Assembly (NCBI GenBank): GCA_937942965.1
Contig: CALDGN010000265.1
Span: forward strand, 1-6,402
Origin: an uncultured Acidimicrobiales bacterium
GTDB lineage: Bacteria > Actinomycetota > Acidimicrobiia > Acidimicrobiales > UBA10347
Direction: 5' to 3'
Length of the DNA: 6,402 nt
The notes beneath the pieces are model-generated. The model worked only from the letters and a program-made list of their open reading frames with translations. It was not told the DNA's origin and ran no database searches. The number at the start of each line of letters is the position of its first letter. Position 1 is the first letter of the stretch. Positions 1-6,402 of the stretch are shown here, in pieces. Position numbers and translations under genes: made by a program.

Positions 1-362
1 TCTGTCCGGCCCGCAAGGTGCATCTGCGTCGACCGGTGCAGTCGAACGCGACCGTCGAGTCGTGCGCGTCGGTCGACGTCGATGGTCAGCTCAATGTGGG
101 CTCGATCGAATCCGTCGATCGCCCACACGCGAGCCGCGGCCCGGTGGCTGATCAGCCCTGCGCAGGCCAGAGCTGAAGCCCGAGCGTCGCCGAGCCATAC
201 CGGGGGCGCGCCGCTGAGTCGATAGACACCGCGGTGCAGTCTCAGCCATCGCCCGTGAGTAACTCGGCGCGAAATGGTGCGCTTGGACATACCGAGTTTG
301 AGCGCCTCGGCGTGTGAGATGACACCATGATGACTGGCAAGGTGACGCTGGATCGCGTGCAT
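1..362 (-). CDS. AbiEi-antitoxin-like N-terminal domain protein, partial (C-terminus beyond left edge)
   Basis: The minus-strand frame opens with ATG at 362 and stays open to the window edge, giving 120 codons. The start is fixed by a strong ribosome binding site (GGAGGA at 372-367) four bases upstream. The protein begins MHAIQRHLASHHGVISHAEA and has a winged-helix-like segment near residues 10-45 (ALKLGMSKRTISRRV). This is followed by the typical 'W..LHRGVYRLSGAP' strand and then 'GLISHRAAARVWAIDGFD'. That order matches the many actinobacterial proteins with an AbiEi-type antitoxin N-terminal domain, which often carry a DUF559/Vsr-like nuclease-fold C-terminus; that half is outside the window. 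Most such copies are orphans with no AbiEii toxin, and no toxin gene is visible here. The cellular role is unknown. The family call is fairly sure; the function is not. Confidence 0.75.
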   Translation of the reverse strand, partial: MHAIQRHLASHHGVISHAEALKLGMSKRTISRRVTHGRWLRLHRGVYRLSGAPPVWLGDARASALACAGLISHRAAARVWAIDGFDRAHIELTIDVDRRARLDGRVRLHRSTQMHLAGRT

Positions 363-366
363 AGCT

Positions 367-372
367 TCCTCC
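367..372 (-). promoter_or_regulatory. Shine-Dalgarno site of the AbiEi-like gene
   Basis: On the minus strand GGAGGA is followed by AGCT and then ATG at 362. It decides the start: a nearby upstream ATG (379-377) lies in another frame and has no such site. It contrasts with the neighbouring genes, which lack clear Shine-Dalgarno sequences. Confidence 0.7.
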
Positions 373-417
373 GAACATGCGTCGGTTCTGGGGGAAGCTC
401 GCGAATCTCACGATCTG

Positions 418-454
418 TGGACATCTGCAGCCACATGGTGGCCACAGATGTCCA
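418..454 (-). terminator. Nested symmetric hairpin downstream of the inositol phosphate synthase gene; possible U-less terminator
   Basis: TGGACATCTG (418-427) pairs perfectly with CAGATGTCCA (445-454). Inside it GCCAC (430-434) pairs with GTGGC (438-442) around a 3-base loop, and the two stems are separated by a symmetric CA/CA internal loop. The whole 37-base element is centred on 436. It starts 22 bases after the synthase TAA stop and ends 55 bases before the next start, the right place for a terminator. No U-run follows the stem on the minus strand, so intrinsic termination is not certain; U-poor terminators are commonly proposed in high-GC actinomycetes. It could instead be a protein-binding dyad or a dispersed palindromic repeat. 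Confidence 0.5.
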
Positions 455-476
455 AATTTCGCAAGAGAAGCGGGAG

Positions 477-1784
<1,308 letters not shown>

Positions 1785-1791
1785 GACATCG

Positions 1792-1797
1792 AGAGTA
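1792..1797 (-). promoter_or_regulatory. Candidate -10 box for the inositol phosphate synthase gene
   Basis: The minus strand reads TACTCT (TANNNT form), with seven bases between it and ATG 1784. That spacing would put the transcription start at or next to the A of the start codon, giving a leaderless message. No good -35 is seen at 17 bp; TTGGCT (1817-1812) gives a spacer of only 14. No Shine-Dalgarno precedes ATG 1784, which is consistent with this reading. Confidence 0.35.
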
Positions 1798-1821
1798 AGC
1801 AAAGATTGACTAGCCAACCTC

Positions 1822-1851
1822 TTGGTTCAGCATTACTAAACAAACCATAAT
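1822..1851 (+). promoter_or_regulatory. Candidate promoter of the LysR gene
   Basis: TTGGTT (1822-1827), an 18-base spacer and CATAAT (1846-1851) form a fair sigma-70-like promoter in an otherwise GC-rich region. The expected start of transcription is about 1858, only three bases before the LysR ATG at 1861, so the transcript would be nearly leaderless. Confidence 0.45.
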
Positions 1852-1852
1852 G
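1831..1852. promoter_or_regulatory. CATTA-N12-TAATG dyad, candidate LysR operator
   Basis: A perfect 5-bp inverted repeat (1831-1835 and 1848-1852) lies in the divergent gap and overlaps the candidate -10 box of the LysR gene. LysR-type proteins typically bind AT-rich interrupted dyads of the T-N11-A kind in the gap shared with a divergent target; the 12-base spacer here is close to, but not exactly, that form. The position suits autorepression together with control of the synthase gene. The half sites are short, so chance is possible. Confidence 0.35.
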
Positions 1853-1860
1853 AGCAGTGC

Positions 1861-2742
1861 ATGAGCCGTCCGAAGCTTGCTGGCATCTCGACCAGCCACC
1901 TCGAGTACCTGCAAGCCGCGCTCGCCCATGACACCTGGCGAGACGCCGCCGAGTCGGTCGGCGTCACCCCTTCAGCCCTGTCCCAAGGCATCGCCGAACT
2001 CGAACGACGCCTCGGGCTCACCCTGTTCGACCGCCAAGGACGCCGCCGAGTCCCCACCGCCGAAGCAGCCCACGTCAGCCGCTTCGCCACCCGCATGTTG
2101 GCCGAGCTCCGAGAGCTCTCCCGCTGGGCCGAGGAAGTCCGCAGCGGCGCGATCGGCGACCTCTCCATCGGCATGATCGATACGGCCGCCATCCACCACT
2201 ACGGCGACACGCTCGTGAACTTCCGCCGCGAGAACCCAGACCTCACCGTGCGCCTGTTCGTCCAGCCCTCGAACCGGCTGCTTGAACTGTTGAACAGCGG
2301 CGAGGTCGATGCGATCGTCGCCGTCGAACCGCCCGAAGACGACCGTCTGCTCGCTACTCCCCTGCTCGCCGAACCGCTCTACGCCTACGCGCCGCCGGCA
2401 ACCGCAATCGGTCGACCCGGAACCTGGGGACCATGGGTCGGCTTCCCGGCCGACTCACGCACTCGAGCGCTCATCGCCCGAAACCTGCGCCGCCGCCAGG
2501 TGAGCTACGACGTCGTCGCCGAAAGTTCACAGCCAGCCGTACTGCGCGAGATGGTGCAACTCGGCATGGGCTGGTGCGTGCTACCGCAGACCGACGCAGA
2601 GGCCGAACCGCACGCGCTCGAGCGAGCAATCGATGAACCGATCGCCGAGCGCCGACTGACGCTGGTTCGCCGAGCCGACCGGGTACCGGGCGCAGCACTC
2701 ACCGCACTCATCGAGGCGCTCGAAGCAACCCAGGCCGGATAG
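1861..2742 (+). CDS. LysR-family transcriptional regulator
   Basis: This 293-residue protein has the usual LysR length. The N-terminal winged helix-turn-helix (about 14-70) contains 'TWRDAAESVGVTPSALSQGI' (25-44), followed by 'LERRLGLTLFDRQGRRRVPT', the classical LysR DNA-binding block. A linker helix runs to about 95. The periplasmic-binding-like effector domain fills 97-290, with 'GEVDAIVAVEP' (147-157) and 'MVQLGMGWCVLPQ' (231-243), the family's cofactor-domain hallmarks. It is a DNA-binding regulator that responds to an unknown small ligand. It is divergent from the inositol phosphate synthase gene across 76 bp, the classical LysR layout, so that gene is the leading target by inference. 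The start at ATG 1861 has no strong Shine-Dalgarno, and a CATAAT box ten bases upstream suggests a nearly leaderless transcript. The TetR gene follows 42 bp later with its own candidate promoter. Confidence 0.92.
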   Translation: MSRPKLAGISTSHLEYLQAALAHDTWRDAAESVGVTPSALSQGIAELERRLGLTLFDRQGRRRVPTAEAAHVSRFATRMLAELRELSRWAEEVRSGAIGDLSIGMIDTAAIHHYGDTLVNFRRENPDLTVRLFVQPSNRLLELLNSGEVDAIVAVEPPEDDRLLATPLLAEPLYAYAPPATAIGRPGTWGPWVGFPADSRTRALIARNLRRRQVSYDVVAESSQPAVLREMVQLGMGWCVLPQTDAEAEPHALERAIDEPIAERRLTLVRRADRVPGAALTALIEALEATQAG

Positions 2743-2768
2743 GCCGCGTCCGCACGATCACGATGCAC

Positions 2769-2774
2769 TACTTT
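2769..2774 (+). promoter_or_regulatory. Candidate -10 box of the TetR gene
   Basis: TACTTT (TANNNT form) ends ten bases before ATG 2785, predicting a start of transcription near 2781 and a four-base leader. There is no Shine-Dalgarno in the pyrimidine-rich stretch between it and the ATG. A tandem CACGAT pair (2753-2764) lies just upstream. Confidence 0.35.
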
Positions 2775-2784
2775 CTTCCCCCAT

Positions 2785-3561
2785 ATGGCGGTCAGGCGCT
2801 CCTCCCAAACCGAAGCTCGAGATGAGCTTCTACAGGCTGGCGTCGAGCTTGCGATCGAGCGTGGGCCGTCACTTGGCCTTGAGCACATCACCTTTGCCGA
2901 GGCGATTGCACGTGCCGACGTTGCCCGACCGACTGCCTATCGAGCCTTCTCCGGAAGCGACGACAAAGAACCGCAGCAACGCTTCCGGAACGAGGTCGCT
3001 GTTCGCATCGTCAGTAGCTGCCAGTTCGGTGACCTGAGCGGCGCGGCTGAAGTCGCGGCACCGCTGTTCGAAGCTGCGGTCGCAGAAGACGTCACCGACG
3101 AGGAACTGTCGCGGCTGCTCCGTGAGCTCATTCGGCTCGCCGGGTTCGCCTATGCCGAACAGTGCGCAACCGACGATCTCTATCCGCCGTACTTCTCAAT
3201 CCTGTTGGCAGCGAAATTCGGCGACCCGGAACTCTTGGCCGAAGTCCAACGCGAAGAACACGACAGCAGCGACGGGTTCATCGACTTCTACCGCGTCGTC
3301 TTCGACTCCTTCGGCATCCGACTTCGGAGTGACTGGACTTGGGAGATGTTCACCGGCGCCGTCTCCATTGCATCGGTTGGCGACTACCTGCAGGGCGACG
3401 TCAGCGTGATGCCGCTCCAAGTCGACCGGCCGACTGGCGATGCGGGTGAGATGGTGCCGTGGACAGCGTTCTCGCTGGTCGTCGAATCGATCTTTCTCGC
3501 CGCCGCCGAACCCGACCCGAAGATGGTCGCCTCCGCGAACCCCCTGACCTGGGTCAGCTGA
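2785..3561 (+). CDS. TetR/AcrR-family transcriptional regulator
   Basis: This 258-residue protein opens with a basic stretch (MAVRRSSQTEARDELLQAGV) and the TetR-type helix pattern. The recognition region 'FAEAIARADVARPTAYRAF' at about 37-55 matches the family form 'iA..AGVS..T.YR.F'. The remaining residues, about 75-245, are mostly helical and variable, as expected for the ligand-binding dimer domain, and hold an aromatic-rich segment near 132-140 (LYPPYFSIL). At 258 residues it is longer than the usual 190-220, and the segment after the helix-turn-helix (SGSDDKEPQQRF) departs from the usual 'F.sKe.L'. The ATG at 2785 has a TACTTT box just upstream and no Shine-Dalgarno. The ABC exporter gene starts 32 bp downstream on the same strand, so it may regulate that exporter and itself; the inducer is unknown. 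Confidence 0.85.
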   Translation: MAVRRSSQTEARDELLQAGVELAIERGPSLGLEHITFAEAIARADVARPTAYRAFSGSDDKEPQQRFRNEVAVRIVSSCQFGDLSGAAEVAAPLFEAAVAEDVTDEELSRLLRELIRLAGFAYAEQCATDDLYPPYFSILLAAKFGDPELLAEVQREEHDSSDGFIDFYRVVFDSFGIRLRSDWTWEMFTGAVSIASVGDYLQGDVSVMPLQVDRPTGDAGEMVPWTAFSLVVESIFLAAAEPDPKMVASANPLTWVS

Positions 3562-3578
3562 CTGTCGCACGGGATCAC

Positions 3579-3584
3579 TAGCCT
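3579..3584 (+). promoter_or_regulatory. Candidate -10 box of the ABC exporter gene
   Basis: TAGCCT fits TANNNT only weakly. It would place the transcription start near 3591, three bases before ATG 3594. It overlaps the palindrome at 3582-3591. Read-through from the TetR gene is an equally good explanation of expression. Confidence 0.25.
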
Positions 3585-3591
3585 GCGCAGG
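3582..3591. promoter_or_regulatory. Perfect palindrome CCTGCGCAGG at the exporter start, candidate operator
   Basis: A 10-bp perfect palindrome lies in the 32-bp gap between the TetR gene and the exporter gene, three bases before the exporter ATG and across its predicted transcription start. A repressor bound there would block transcription. TetR operators are usually longer (about 15-20 bp) and short GC palindromes are common in GC-rich DNA, so this is tentative. Confidence 0.25.
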
Positions 3592-3593
3592 GC

Positions 3594-5453
3594 ATGCATC
3601 CACACATGGTGATCGGCAGCGACCGGTCCAAGATCAAAGACGCCAAGCTTGATCGCTCCACCGTTCGACGTGTGCTCGCGTACGCCGACCGTTACCGCAC
3701 GATGCTGATCGGTTTCGTGGCGACACTGCTCGTGTCGTCGTTGCTGAGCATCGTTCCGGCGCTGCTCGTGCGCCGCATCATCGACGATGCGATCCCGAAC
3801 AGCGACCGAGGTCTGGTGAACTCGCTCGCCTTGATCATGGTTGGTCTTGCGGTCGCAAGCGGCGTTGTCTCGCTGTTCGAACGTTGGTTCTCGGCCCGTA
3901 TTGGCGAAAGCCTCATCTTCGACCTGCGCGTGCAGCTCTTCGATCATGTGCAGCGCATGCCCATCGGCTTTTTCACTCGCACCCAGACCGGCGCGTTGAT
4001 CAGCCGTATGAACAACGACGTGATCGGCGCCCAGCGAGCACTCACGGGCACGCTCGGCCAAGTCATCTCGAACCTCATCGTGCTCATCACGACCTTGGTC
4101 GCGATGTTCATCCTCGAGTGGCGACTGCCGCTACTCGCCTTGGCACTGCTGCCGTTCTTCTTGCTACCAACCAAGCGAGTCGGGCGCATTCTCCAGGGCC
4201 TCACCCGCGAACAGATGGGCCACAACGCCGAGATGAACACGACCATGACCGAGCGGCTCAATGTCGCCGGCGCCATGGTCGTCAAACTGTTCGGCCGCCA
4301 CGATGACGAACGCGGCGGCTTCGCTGACCGCGCCGGCGCCGTGCGTGACCTCGGCATTCGCAGCGCCATGTATGGGCGAGGCTTCACGATCGGTCTGACC
4401 CTGGTCGGAGCGCTCGGCACCGCGATCATCTACTGGGTCGGCGGACGGTTGGCCATCAACGGTTCGATCAGCGTCGGCACGGTCGTCGCGATGGGCCTGT
4501 ACGTCACCCGCATCTACCTGCCACTCACCGGCCTGACCAATGCGCGCGTTGACATCATGACGGCGATGGTGAGCTTCGAGCGTGTCTTCGAGGTCCTCGA
4601 CACGCACAACCCCATTACCGATGCACCCGATGCCAAGACGCTGACCTCGCCTACGGGCGCAATCGCCGCTTCGTCGATGAGCTTCGCCTATCCGACCGAC
4701 ACGGGCACGCCAGCGTCGCTCGGTGCTGTCAGCGACTCCAGCGATGGCGAGGTCGGACCGAACGTCTTGAGCGACATCACCGTCGACATCACCCCGGGCC
4801 AAATGATCGCCCTTGTCGGCCCTTCGGGAGCGGGCAAGTCAACGCTCATCTCGCTCCTCCCCCGCCTCTACGACGTGACCGAAGGTTCGCTGACCGTCGA
4901 TGGCCATGACGTCCGCGAACTCACCCAAGAGTCGCTGCGCCGTGCGATCGGTGTCGTGAGCCAAGACCCGCACCTGTTCCACGACAGCGTCGGCGCGAAC
5001 CTTCGCTACGCCCGGCCCGACGCCACCGACGATGAGCTGCGCGAAGCGTGCGCGGCAGCCCAGATCCTCGACGTGATCGAAGCACTCCCCGACGGACTCG
5101 ACACCGTCGTTGGCGAGCGCGGCTACCGACTCTCTGGCGGCGAGAAGCAGCGCCTGGCGATCGCTCGCATGCTCCTCAAGGATCCCGCCATCGTCGTCCT
5201 CGACGAGGCCACGAGCCATCTCGACTCCGAGAACGAAGCCCTTGTGCAGCGGGCGCTCGCCATCGCGCTCGAAGGTCGCACTGCGATCGTCATTGCGCAT
5301 CGCCTGTCCACCATTACGGCGGCTGACGTGATCCTCGTGCTCGAAGACGGTCGCATCGTCGAGCGCGGCACACACCAAGAACTCCTCGCCGGCGACGGCC
5401 TCTACCACGAGCTGTACACGACCCTGGTCGGCAGCGAAGCAACGCCTGCCTAA
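3594..5453 (+). CDS. ABC exporter half-transporter (permease fused to ATPase, MsbA/ABCB type)
   Basis: This 619-residue inner-membrane protein is expected to work as a homodimer that exports a lipid or drug-like substrate using ATP. Six membrane segments are visible near 37-59, 75-95, 152-175, 177-193, 263-285 and 293-315. The ATPase domain has an A-loop tyrosine at 366, Walker A GPSGAGKST (409-417, K415), Q-loop Q457, signature LSGGE (513-517), Walker B ending in D537 and E538, and H-loop H569, so it looks fully active. 'MNTTMTERLNVAGAMVVKLF' in the intracellular loop is typical of an actinobacterial exporter group. About 22 polar residues (368-389, Ser/Gly/Asp-rich) separate the A-loop from the next strand, roughly 15 more than in MsbA. 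ATG 3594 gives the full frame; ATG 3606 is an alternative. The TetR gene 32 bp upstream is its likely regulator, and xseA follows 21 bp later. The substrate cannot be read from the sequence. Confidence 0.94.
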   Translation: MHPHMVIGSDRSKIKDAKLDRSTVRRVLAYADRYRTMLIGFVATLLVSSLLSIVPALLVRRIIDDAIPNSDRGLVNSLALIMVGLAVASGVVSLFERWFSARIGESLIFDLRVQLFDHVQRMPIGFFTRTQTGALISRMNNDVIGAQRALTGTLGQVISNLIVLITTLVAMFILEWRLPLLALALLPFFLLPTKRVGRILQGLTREQMGHNAEMNTTMTERLNVAGAMVVKLFGRHDDERGGFADRAGAVRDLGIRSAMYGRGFTIGLTLVGALGTAIIYWVGGRLAINGSISVGTVVAMGLYVTRIYLPLTGLTNARVDIMTAMVSFERVFEVLDTHNPITDAPDAKTLTSPTGAIAASSMSFAYPTDTGTPASLGAVSDSSDGEVGPNVLSDITVDITPGQMIALVGPSGAGKSTLISLLPRLYDVTEGSLTVDGHDVRELTQESLRRAIGVVSQDPHLFHDSVGANLRYARPDATDDELREACAAAQILDVIEALPDGLDTVVGERGYRLSGGEKQRLAIARMLLKDPAIVVLDEATSHLDSENEALVQRALAIALEGRTAIVIAHRLSTITAADVILVLEDGRIVERGTHQELLAGDGLYHELYTTLVGSEATPA

Positions 5454-5465
5454 TCGGGCAACCGC

Positions 5466-5469
5466 GGAG
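5466..5469 (+). promoter_or_regulatory. Ribosome binding site of xseA
   Basis: GGAG lies five bases before ATG 5475 in the 21-bp gap after the exporter stop. It supports the chosen xseA start and translation from a shared message. Confidence 0.55.
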
Positions 5470-5474
5470 TACCC

Positions 5475-6402
5475 ATGACGCTGTTCGAGGTCGACGAGAC
5501 ACTTACGGTCGGCCAGCTCACGCGCCAGCTCGGCGAAGCGATTAAGCGCACCTTCCGCGCCGAAGTTTGGGTGCAGGGTCAGATCCGCAACCTCAGCCGA
5601 TCCGGTCGCGGACACGTGTATTTCGATCTGATTGAGCCGGTTCCCGCAGGCGCTGCTCCCAAAGCATCGATCGCCGTCACACTGTTCGACTCGAACCGCC
5701 AGGTCGTCAATCGCACGATCAAGCGCACCGGGAACAGCATGCGCATGGACGACGGCGTCGAGGTGCGGATTCGAGGCACGGTCGAGCTGTACGTGCCCCG
5801 CGGCCAAGTGCAGCTCAACATGACATCAATCGACCCCGAGTTCACGCTCGGGCGCCTCGGCGCAGATCGAGAGCAGCTCCTGCAGCGCCTCCAGGCCGAG
5901 GGTCTGCTCGATGCCAACAAACAGGTGCCTTTACCAATGGTGCCGCTTCGGGTTGGGCTGATCACCGCATCGGGCAGTGCCGCCCAAGCCGACTTTGTGG
6001 AGCAGCTCGCTTCGTCGGGCTACGCATTCTCGGTGACGACGCTCAGCGCTCGAGTCCAAGGCGAGTTCGCACCCGAAGAGATCGCAGCGTCGATGCACGC
6101 GGCGCAGCTTCCTGATGCCCCCGGCGGCCCCTTCGACGTTCTCGCTCTGGTCCGAGGCGGCGGTGCCCGAACCGACCTCGCGGCGTTCGATACCGAACCG
6201 GTCGCTCGGGCTATCGCAACCTGCACCCTGCCGGTGTTGGCCGGCATCGGACACGAGATCGACCAATCGGTTGCCGACCTCGTCGCCCACGACGCATTCA
6301 AGACACCCACTGCCTGCGCGCAGCGACTCGTTGAGTGCGTGGTTGGCTTCGACTTTGCGCTCTCCGAACGAGCCGAGCGGCTGAGCCACCTCGCCGCCGT
6401 CT
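5475..6402 (+). CDS. xseA: Exodeoxyribonuclease VII large subunit, partial (C-terminus beyond right edge)
   Basis: This is the catalytic subunit of exonuclease VII, which degrades single-stranded DNA to oligonucleotides from both ends in mismatch repair and damage processing, in complex with several small XseB subunits. The first 309 residues are in the window and open to the edge. The N-terminal OB-fold covers about 10-125 (VWVQGQIRNLSRSGRGHVYF at 31-50). The catalytic domain follows, with 'RVGLITASGSAAQADF' (159-174, D173), 'RGGGARTDLAAFD' (227-239, R227) and 'GIGHEIDQSVADLVA' (257-271, H260 and D263), then 'KTPTACA', all conserved family blocks. The C-terminal coiled-coil that binds XseB lies beyond the window. 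The start at ATG 5475 is backed by GGAG five bases upstream. A short insertion in the OB-fold (about 54-64, EPVPAGAAPKA) is longer than in E. coli. The gene is probably co-transcribed with the exporter; xseB is expected just downstream but cannot be seen. Confidence 0.95.
   Translation, partial: MTLFEVDETLTVGQLTRQLGEAIKRTFRAEVWVQGQIRNLSRSGRGHVYFDLIEPVPAGAAPKASIAVTLFDSNRQVVNRTIKRTGNSMRMDDGVEVRIRGTVELYVPRGQVQLNMTSIDPEFTLGRLGADREQLLQRLQAEGLLDANKQVPLPMVPLRVGLITASGSAAQADFVEQLASSGYAFSVTTLSARVQGEFAPEEIAASMHAAQLPDAPGGPFDVLALVRGGGARTDLAAFDTEPVARAIATCTLPVLAGIGHEIDQSVADLVAHDAFKTPTACAQRLVECVVGFDFALSERAERLSHLAAV

Noticed and set aside
1785..1817. Extension of the synthase to TTG at 1817, adding 11 residues
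   Set aside because: AAGAGG abuts the TTG with no spacer, and the extra residues would cross the candidate -10 box and exceed the homologue N-terminus.
1850..1864. A four-codon upstream open frame whose TGA overlaps the LysR ATG (ATGA)
   Set aside because: Its ATG overlaps the predicted -10 box, so it would lie upstream of the transcription start and not be translated.
2743..2784. Possible terminator or operator between the LysR and TetR genes
   Set aside because: The 42 bp contain no stem of useful length and no U-run; only a tandem CACGAT pair and a CCATATGG palindrome next to the ATG, both too short to call.
3384..4061. A 225-codon minus-strand open frame across the TetR-exporter junction
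   Set aside because: It is the antisense of two real genes. The His/Gln/Arg-rich translation shows no domain.
4839..5807. A 322-codon minus-strand open frame opposite the exporter and xseA
   Set aside because: It spans two clearly coding plus-strand genes and the gap between them, with a composition-driven translation (rich in Ala, Val, Glu, Asp, Arg) and no recognisable motif.

Overview
The window is GC-rich and codes densely on both strands. It holds six protein genes, two of them cut by the window edges. There is no rRNA, tRNA, CRISPR array, insertion sequence or phage gene. Codon use (strong G/C at third positions), the AbiEi-like orphan protein, the actinobacterial style of the ABC exporter, and several starts with no Shine-Dalgarno but a TANNNT box a few bases upstream all suggest a high-GC actinomycete-like chromosome. 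The class Acidimicrobiia is a guess from protein style only.

Layout. Positions 1-362 (minus) hold the N-terminal 120 codons of an AbiEi-antitoxin-like protein that runs off the left edge. Positions 363-476 are a 114-bp gap containing a symmetric nested hairpin (418-454). Positions 477-1784 (minus) encode an NAD-dependent inositol-3-phosphate synthase of the long (~435 aa) type. Positions 1785-1860 are a divergent, relatively AT-rich promoter region with a CATTA-N12-TAATG dyad. Positions 1861-2742 (plus) encode a LysR-family regulator transcribed away from the synthase gene. Positions 2785-3561 (plus) encode a TetR-family regulator. Positions 3594-5453 (plus) encode a complete MsbA/ABCB-type half exporter. 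Positions 5475-6402 (plus) encode the first 309 codons of exonuclease VII large subunit (xseA), cut by the right edge.

How the genes may work together. The synthase makes inositol phosphate from glucose 6-phosphate, the committed step for inositol lipids or inositol-based thiols. The divergent LysR gene and the shared 76-bp promoter region suggest, without proving, that LysR controls the synthase, itself, or both. The TetR gene sits 32 bp before the exporter gene in the same direction, a common arrangement for a drug- or lipid-responsive regulator and its pump. xseA follows the exporter by 21 bp with its own ribosome binding site and is probably co-transcribed, although it is a DNA-repair gene.

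I see no clearly new multi-gene system here. The points most worth checking are the synthase type and its LysR pairing, the two-register hairpin downstream of the synthase, and the palindrome at the exporter start.
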